A stretch of DNA of 8,384 nt, from the NCBI GenBank assembly GCA_944380625.1, contig CALWIE010000124.1, forward strand, positions 1-8,384. Reading direction: 5' to 3'. This document shows, piece by piece, positions 6,113 through 8,384 of this stretch. Within the stretch, counting starts at the first letter, position 1. Each line of letters begins with the position of its first letter. Under the pieces are notes generated by a model. It was given only the letters and a program-made list of their open reading frames with translations. It did not search any database and was not told the DNA's origin. The position numbers and the translations under genes were made by a program. The stretch is from an uncultured Clostridia bacterium. GTDB lineage: Bacteria; Bacillota_A; Clostridia; Oscillospirales; Acutalibacteraceae.

Positions 6113-6607
6113 ATGGCAATGGAACAGCTTTTGGAGCTTTTGCAGGAGCAGGCCAACCTGACCCCCGCCCAGCTGGCGGCTATGCTGGGGGAGCGGGAGG
6201 AAGACGTGGTGAAGGCCGTAAAGAAGTACGAGAAAGAGGGCATCATCAAGGGGTACCACGCCCTCATCAACTGGGAGCGCACCGAGGTGCCCCGGGCCGC
6301 CGCGCTGATCGAGCTGCGGGTCTCCCCCCAGAAGGACACGGGCTTTGACGAGATCGCCGGCCGGGTGATGAACTTTCCCGAGGTGGAGAGCGTCTACCTG
6401 ATGAGCGGCGGTTACGACCTGGCGGTGAACGTCACCGGCAAGACCATGTCGGACATCGCCATGTTTGTCTCCAAGCGCCTGGCCACCATCGACGGGGTGC
6501 TCTCCACGGCCACCCACTTTGTGCTGACCAAGTATAAGGACGGCGGGGTGATCTTCGCCGACGATTACGAAGAAATTGACGAGAGAGGGAGCAATCTGTG
6601 TGATTGA
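6113..6607 (+). CDS. Lrp/AsnC-family transcriptional regulator
   Basis: A 164-residue regulator of the feast/famine Lrp/AsnC family. Residues 5-50 form the winged helix-turn-helix (LTPAQLAAMLGEREEDVVKAVKKYEKEGIIKGY). Residues 62-142 form the RAM ligand-binding and oligomerisation domain (AALIELRVS, VMNFPEVESVYLMSGGYDLAVNV, THFVLTKYK), with the effector-loop signature SGGYDL at 98-103. The start at 6113 is set by AAAGGAGG at 6098-6104 and by homology-like length; an ATG two codons later (6119) is an alternative, and the open frame upstream to 5876 lies inside the PHP gene and is not coding. The gene overlaps the aminotransferase by 8 nt, so it very likely regulates that operon and itself in response to an amino acid. 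The arrangement resembles B. subtilis YugG/YugH (AlaR/AlaT); the effector here is inferred, not seen. Confidence 0.93.
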   Translation: MAMEQLLELLQEQANLTPAQLAAMLGEREEDVVKAVKKYEKEGIIKGYHALINWERTEVPRAAALIELRVSPQKDTGFDEIAGRVMNFPEVESVYLMSGGYDLAVNVTGKTMSDIAMFVSKRLATIDGVLSTATHFVLTKYKDGGVIFADDYEEIDERGSNLCD

Positions 6608-7769
6608 TTACGAGAATTTGGTAAACCGCATCGCGAAGGAAATCAAGCCCTCGGGCATCCGCAAGTTCTTCGACATCGCCAACGAGATGGACGACGTGAT
6701 CTCTCTTTCCGTGGGCGAGCCGGACTTCCACACCCCCTGGCACATCCGGGAGGCGGGCATCGAGAGCCTGGAGAAGGGCCGCACCAGCTACACCCCCAAC
6801 CGGGGCTTTTTGAAGCTGCGGGCGGAGGTCTCCAACTTTGTGGAGCGCCATTACAATGTGAAATACGACCCCGAGACCGAGGTGCTGGTCACCGTGGGGG
6901 GGAGCGAGGCCATCGACCTGTGTGTGCGCAGCCTTATAAACCCCGGGGACGAGGTGCTCATCCCCGAGCCCAGCTTTGTGGGCTATGTGCCCATTACGGA
7001 GATGGCCGGGGGCGTGCCGGTGACCATCGAGACCAAGGCCGAGGACAAGTTCCGCCTGACCGAGGCGGAGCTGGAGGAGAAGATTACCGAAAAGACAAAG
7101 CTGCTGATTCTGCCCTATCCCAACAACCCCACCGGGGCCGTGATGCGCCGGGCGGATTTGGAGGCGGTGGCCCGGGTGGTGGAGCGCCACAATTTGCTGG
7201 TGCTCTCCGACGAGATCTACGCCTCCCTCACCTACGGGGAGGAGAAGCACACGGCCTTTTCCGCCATTCCCGGCATGAAGGGGCGGACGGTGCTGGTCAA
7301 CGGTTTTTCCAAGTCCCACTCCATGACGGGCTGGCGCATGGGCTATGCCTGCGGCCCCAAGGAGATTGTGGGGCTTATGACAAAGCTCCACCAGTTCGCC
7401 ATTATGAGCGCCCCCACCATGAGCCAGTACGCCGCCATTGAGGCCATGAAAAACGGGGACGACGACATCGAGTACATGCGCTCCCAGTACGACATGCGCC
7501 GGCGGCTGATTGTGGACGGCCTGAACAAGATGGGCCTGCACTGCTTTGAGCCCGAGGGGGCCTTCTACGTATTCCCCTCGGTGAAGAGCACGGGCTTGAC
7601 GTCCATGGAGTTCTGCGAGCGGCTGATCCGCGCCCACCGGGTGGCGGTGGTGCCCGGGGACGCCTTCGGCGCCTGCGGCGAGGGCTTTGTGCGCATTTCC
7701 TACTGCTACTCTACCAAGCACATCATCGAGGCCCTGGAGCGCATGGAAGCGTTCCTGAAGGAGCTGTAA
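6600..7769 (+). CDS. Class I/II PLP-dependent aminotransferase (AlaT/YugH-like)
   Basis: A 389-residue fold-type I aminotransferase that transfers the amino group of an amino acid to a 2-oxo acid using pyridoxal phosphate. Key features: SVGEPDFHTP (37-46), VTVGGSEAIDL (97-107; phosphate-binding loop), PNNPTGA (174-180; Asn176), SDEIYASLTYG (203-213; Asp204 and Tyr207 contact PLP), GFSKSHSMTGWRMGYACGP (235-253; Lys238 forms the Schiff base) and FVRISY (363-368; Arg365 binds the substrate carboxylate). The start is GTG 6600, inside the end of the Lrp gene, with AGAGGGAG about 7 nt upstream. A TTG at 6576 would add eight residues unlike the family N-terminus, which normally begins just before an xxYExLxNxxxxxIKPSGIRKFFD stretch as here. 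The closest class appears to be the alanine/aspartate-type enzymes next to Lrp regulators in Firmicutes. The exact substrate cannot be read from sequence. Confidence 0.93.
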   Translation: MIDYENLVNRIAKEIKPSGIRKFFDIANEMDDVISLSVGEPDFHTPWHIREAGIESLEKGRTSYTPNRGFLKLRAEVSNFVERHYNVKYDPETEVLVTVGGSEAIDLCVRSLINPGDEVLIPEPSFVGYVPITEMAGGVPVTIETKAEDKFRLTEAELEEKITEKTKLLILPYPNNPTGAVMRRADLEAVARVVERHNLLVLSDEIYASLTYGEEKHTAFSAIPGMKGRTVLVNGFSKSHSMTGWRMGYACGPKEIVGLMTKLHQFAIMSAPTMSQYAAIEAMKNGDDDIEYMRSQYDMRRRLIVDGLNKMGLHCFEPEGAFYVFPSVKSTGLTSMEFCERLIRAHRVAVVPGDAFGACGEGFVRISYCYSTKHIIEALERMEAFLKEL

Positions 7770-8384
7770 ATGGCCGGGGAGAAAGTGTGGCTCTCCCGGT
7801 GCGGGGGCTACGAGCCGGGGGAGCTCCTCCGCCAGGTGGAGGAGGCCTTTACCGCCCTTTCCGTGTGGGAGGAGATAAAGCCCGGCATGAAGGTGGTGCT
7901 CAAGCCCAACCTGGTGATCAGCTCCAAGCCCGAGGCCGCCATCGCCACCCATCCCGCCCTGGTGGCGGCGGTGGGCCGGTGTGTGCAGAAGGCGGGGGGA
8001 GAGGTCCTCATCGCCGAGAGCCCCGGAGGCCCCTACACCCCCGCGGCCATGAAGGCCGTCTTCCGGGGCTGCGGCTACACGGAGATGGCCAAGGAGTGGG
8101 GCTTTGCCCTGTACACCCAGTGCAAAAGCCGGGAGGTAAGCCTCCCCGGGGCCAAGCGCTGCCGGCAGCTCTCGGTGGTGGAGCCCTTTCTGGACCGGGA
8201 CTACTTGATCGATTTATGTAAACTGAAGACCCACTCTATGGTGGGTTTTTCCGGGGCGGTGAAAAACTTGTTTGGGGCGGTGCCCGGGCTGCAAAAGCCG
8301 GAGCTCCACTGCCGCTTCCCGGAGAAGGGGCCCTTCTCCCAGATGCTGGTGGACCTGTGCGACTTTTTAAAGCCCGACCTGTCC
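7770..8384 (+). CDS. DUF362-domain protein, partial (3' end beyond window)
   Basis: An open frame of 205 codons with no stop before the window end, so only the N-terminal part is visible. Motifs of the DUF362 family are present: MKVVLKPNLV (40-49), ATHPALVAAV (59-68), GGEVLIAESPGG (76-87), a second lobe with DYLIDLCKLKTHSMVGFSGAVKNLFGAVPG (144-173), and the start of the FPEKGPFSQMLVDLCDFLKPDL helix region (183-204). Family members are about 300-400 residues and many carry a C-terminal 2x[4Fe-4S] ferredoxin domain, which would lie outside the window. No biochemical function is established. The ATG follows the aminotransferase stop directly (TAAATG), with AAGGAG 6 nt upstream inside the aminotransferase gene, so the two are in one operon and probably translationally coupled. 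Cytoplasmic location is likely, as no signal peptide is seen. Confidence 0.88.
   Translation, partial: MAGEKVWLSRCGGYEPGELLRQVEEAFTALSVWEEIKPGMKVVLKPNLVISSKPEAAIATHPALVAAVGRCVQKAGGEVLIAESPGGPYTPAAMKAVFRGCGYTEMAKEWGFALYTQCKSREVSLPGAKRCRQLSVVEPFLDRDYLIDLCKLKTHSMVGFSGAVKNLFGAVPGLQKPELHCRFPEKGPFSQMLVDLCDFLKPDLS

Noticed and set aside
5305..6339. 344-codon minus-strand open frame opposite the PHP and Lrp genes
   Set aside because: It is antisense to genes with complete catalytic and domain motifs, with low-complexity translation.
6432..7952. 506-codon minus-strand open frame opposite the Lrp, aminotransferase and DUF362 genes
   Set aside because: It is the antisense shadow of three well-supported genes; its composition (Gly/His/Leu/Val repeats) matches no family and no ribosome site is visible.
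1..8384. Search by eye for CRISPR repeats, tRNAs, IS ends, riboswitches and defence-type genes
   Set aside because: No regularly spaced direct repeats, transposase motifs, tRNA cloverleaf or recognisable riboswitch core were seen; gaps between genes are all under 200 bases.

Overview
The window looks like chromosome from a high-GC, low-AT-bias Firmicute, most likely a gut-type Clostridia of the Oscillospiraceae (Flavonifractor/Pseudoflavonifractor-like). This is inferred from the strongly G/C-ending codons combined with classical AGGAGG Shine-Dalgarno sites, a textbook sigma-A promoter, and Firmicute-typical gene families: the ACT (UPF0237) + UPF0210 pair, a PHP-type histidinol-phosphatase, and a YugG/YugH-like Lrp + aminotransferase pair. 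I see no mobile element, CRISPR array, tRNA or rRNA. There is no intergenic stretch above 300 bases.

Layout. (1) 17-1986, plus strand: a small LURP-one/Tubby-C-like protein, then a strong nested hairpin, then a 440-residue protein that joins a six-helix YjdF-like (DUF2238) membrane domain to a complete HIT nucleotide-hydrolase domain. (2) 2036-3340, plus: a compact cytoplasmic type-B carboxylesterase, closed by a bidirectional terminator. (3) 3385-5038, minus, convergent with the esterase: an ACT-domain protein (UPF0237) followed by UPF0210 (PFL-like/DUF711), a coupled two-gene operon driven by a clear TTGACA-17-CATAAT promoter. (4) 5224-6051, plus, divergent from the ACT operon: a PHP-family histidinol-phosphatase-like hydrolase behind an extended -10 promoter. 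(5) 6113-8384, plus: an Lrp/AsnC regulator overlapping by 8 nt a class I aminotransferase, which is followed with zero spacing by a DUF362 protein that runs off the window.

Functionally this is mostly ordinary core and housekeeping DNA. The two amino-acid-sensing modules (ACT domain, Lrp RAM domain), the transaminase and the PHP phosphatase suggest amino-acid metabolism and its control, but the four transcription units need not act together. The most unusual item is the membrane-DUF2238-HIT fusion. The Lrp-aminotransferase-DUF362 operon and the structured spacer at 573-644 also merit a second look. I found no convincing new defence or mobile system.
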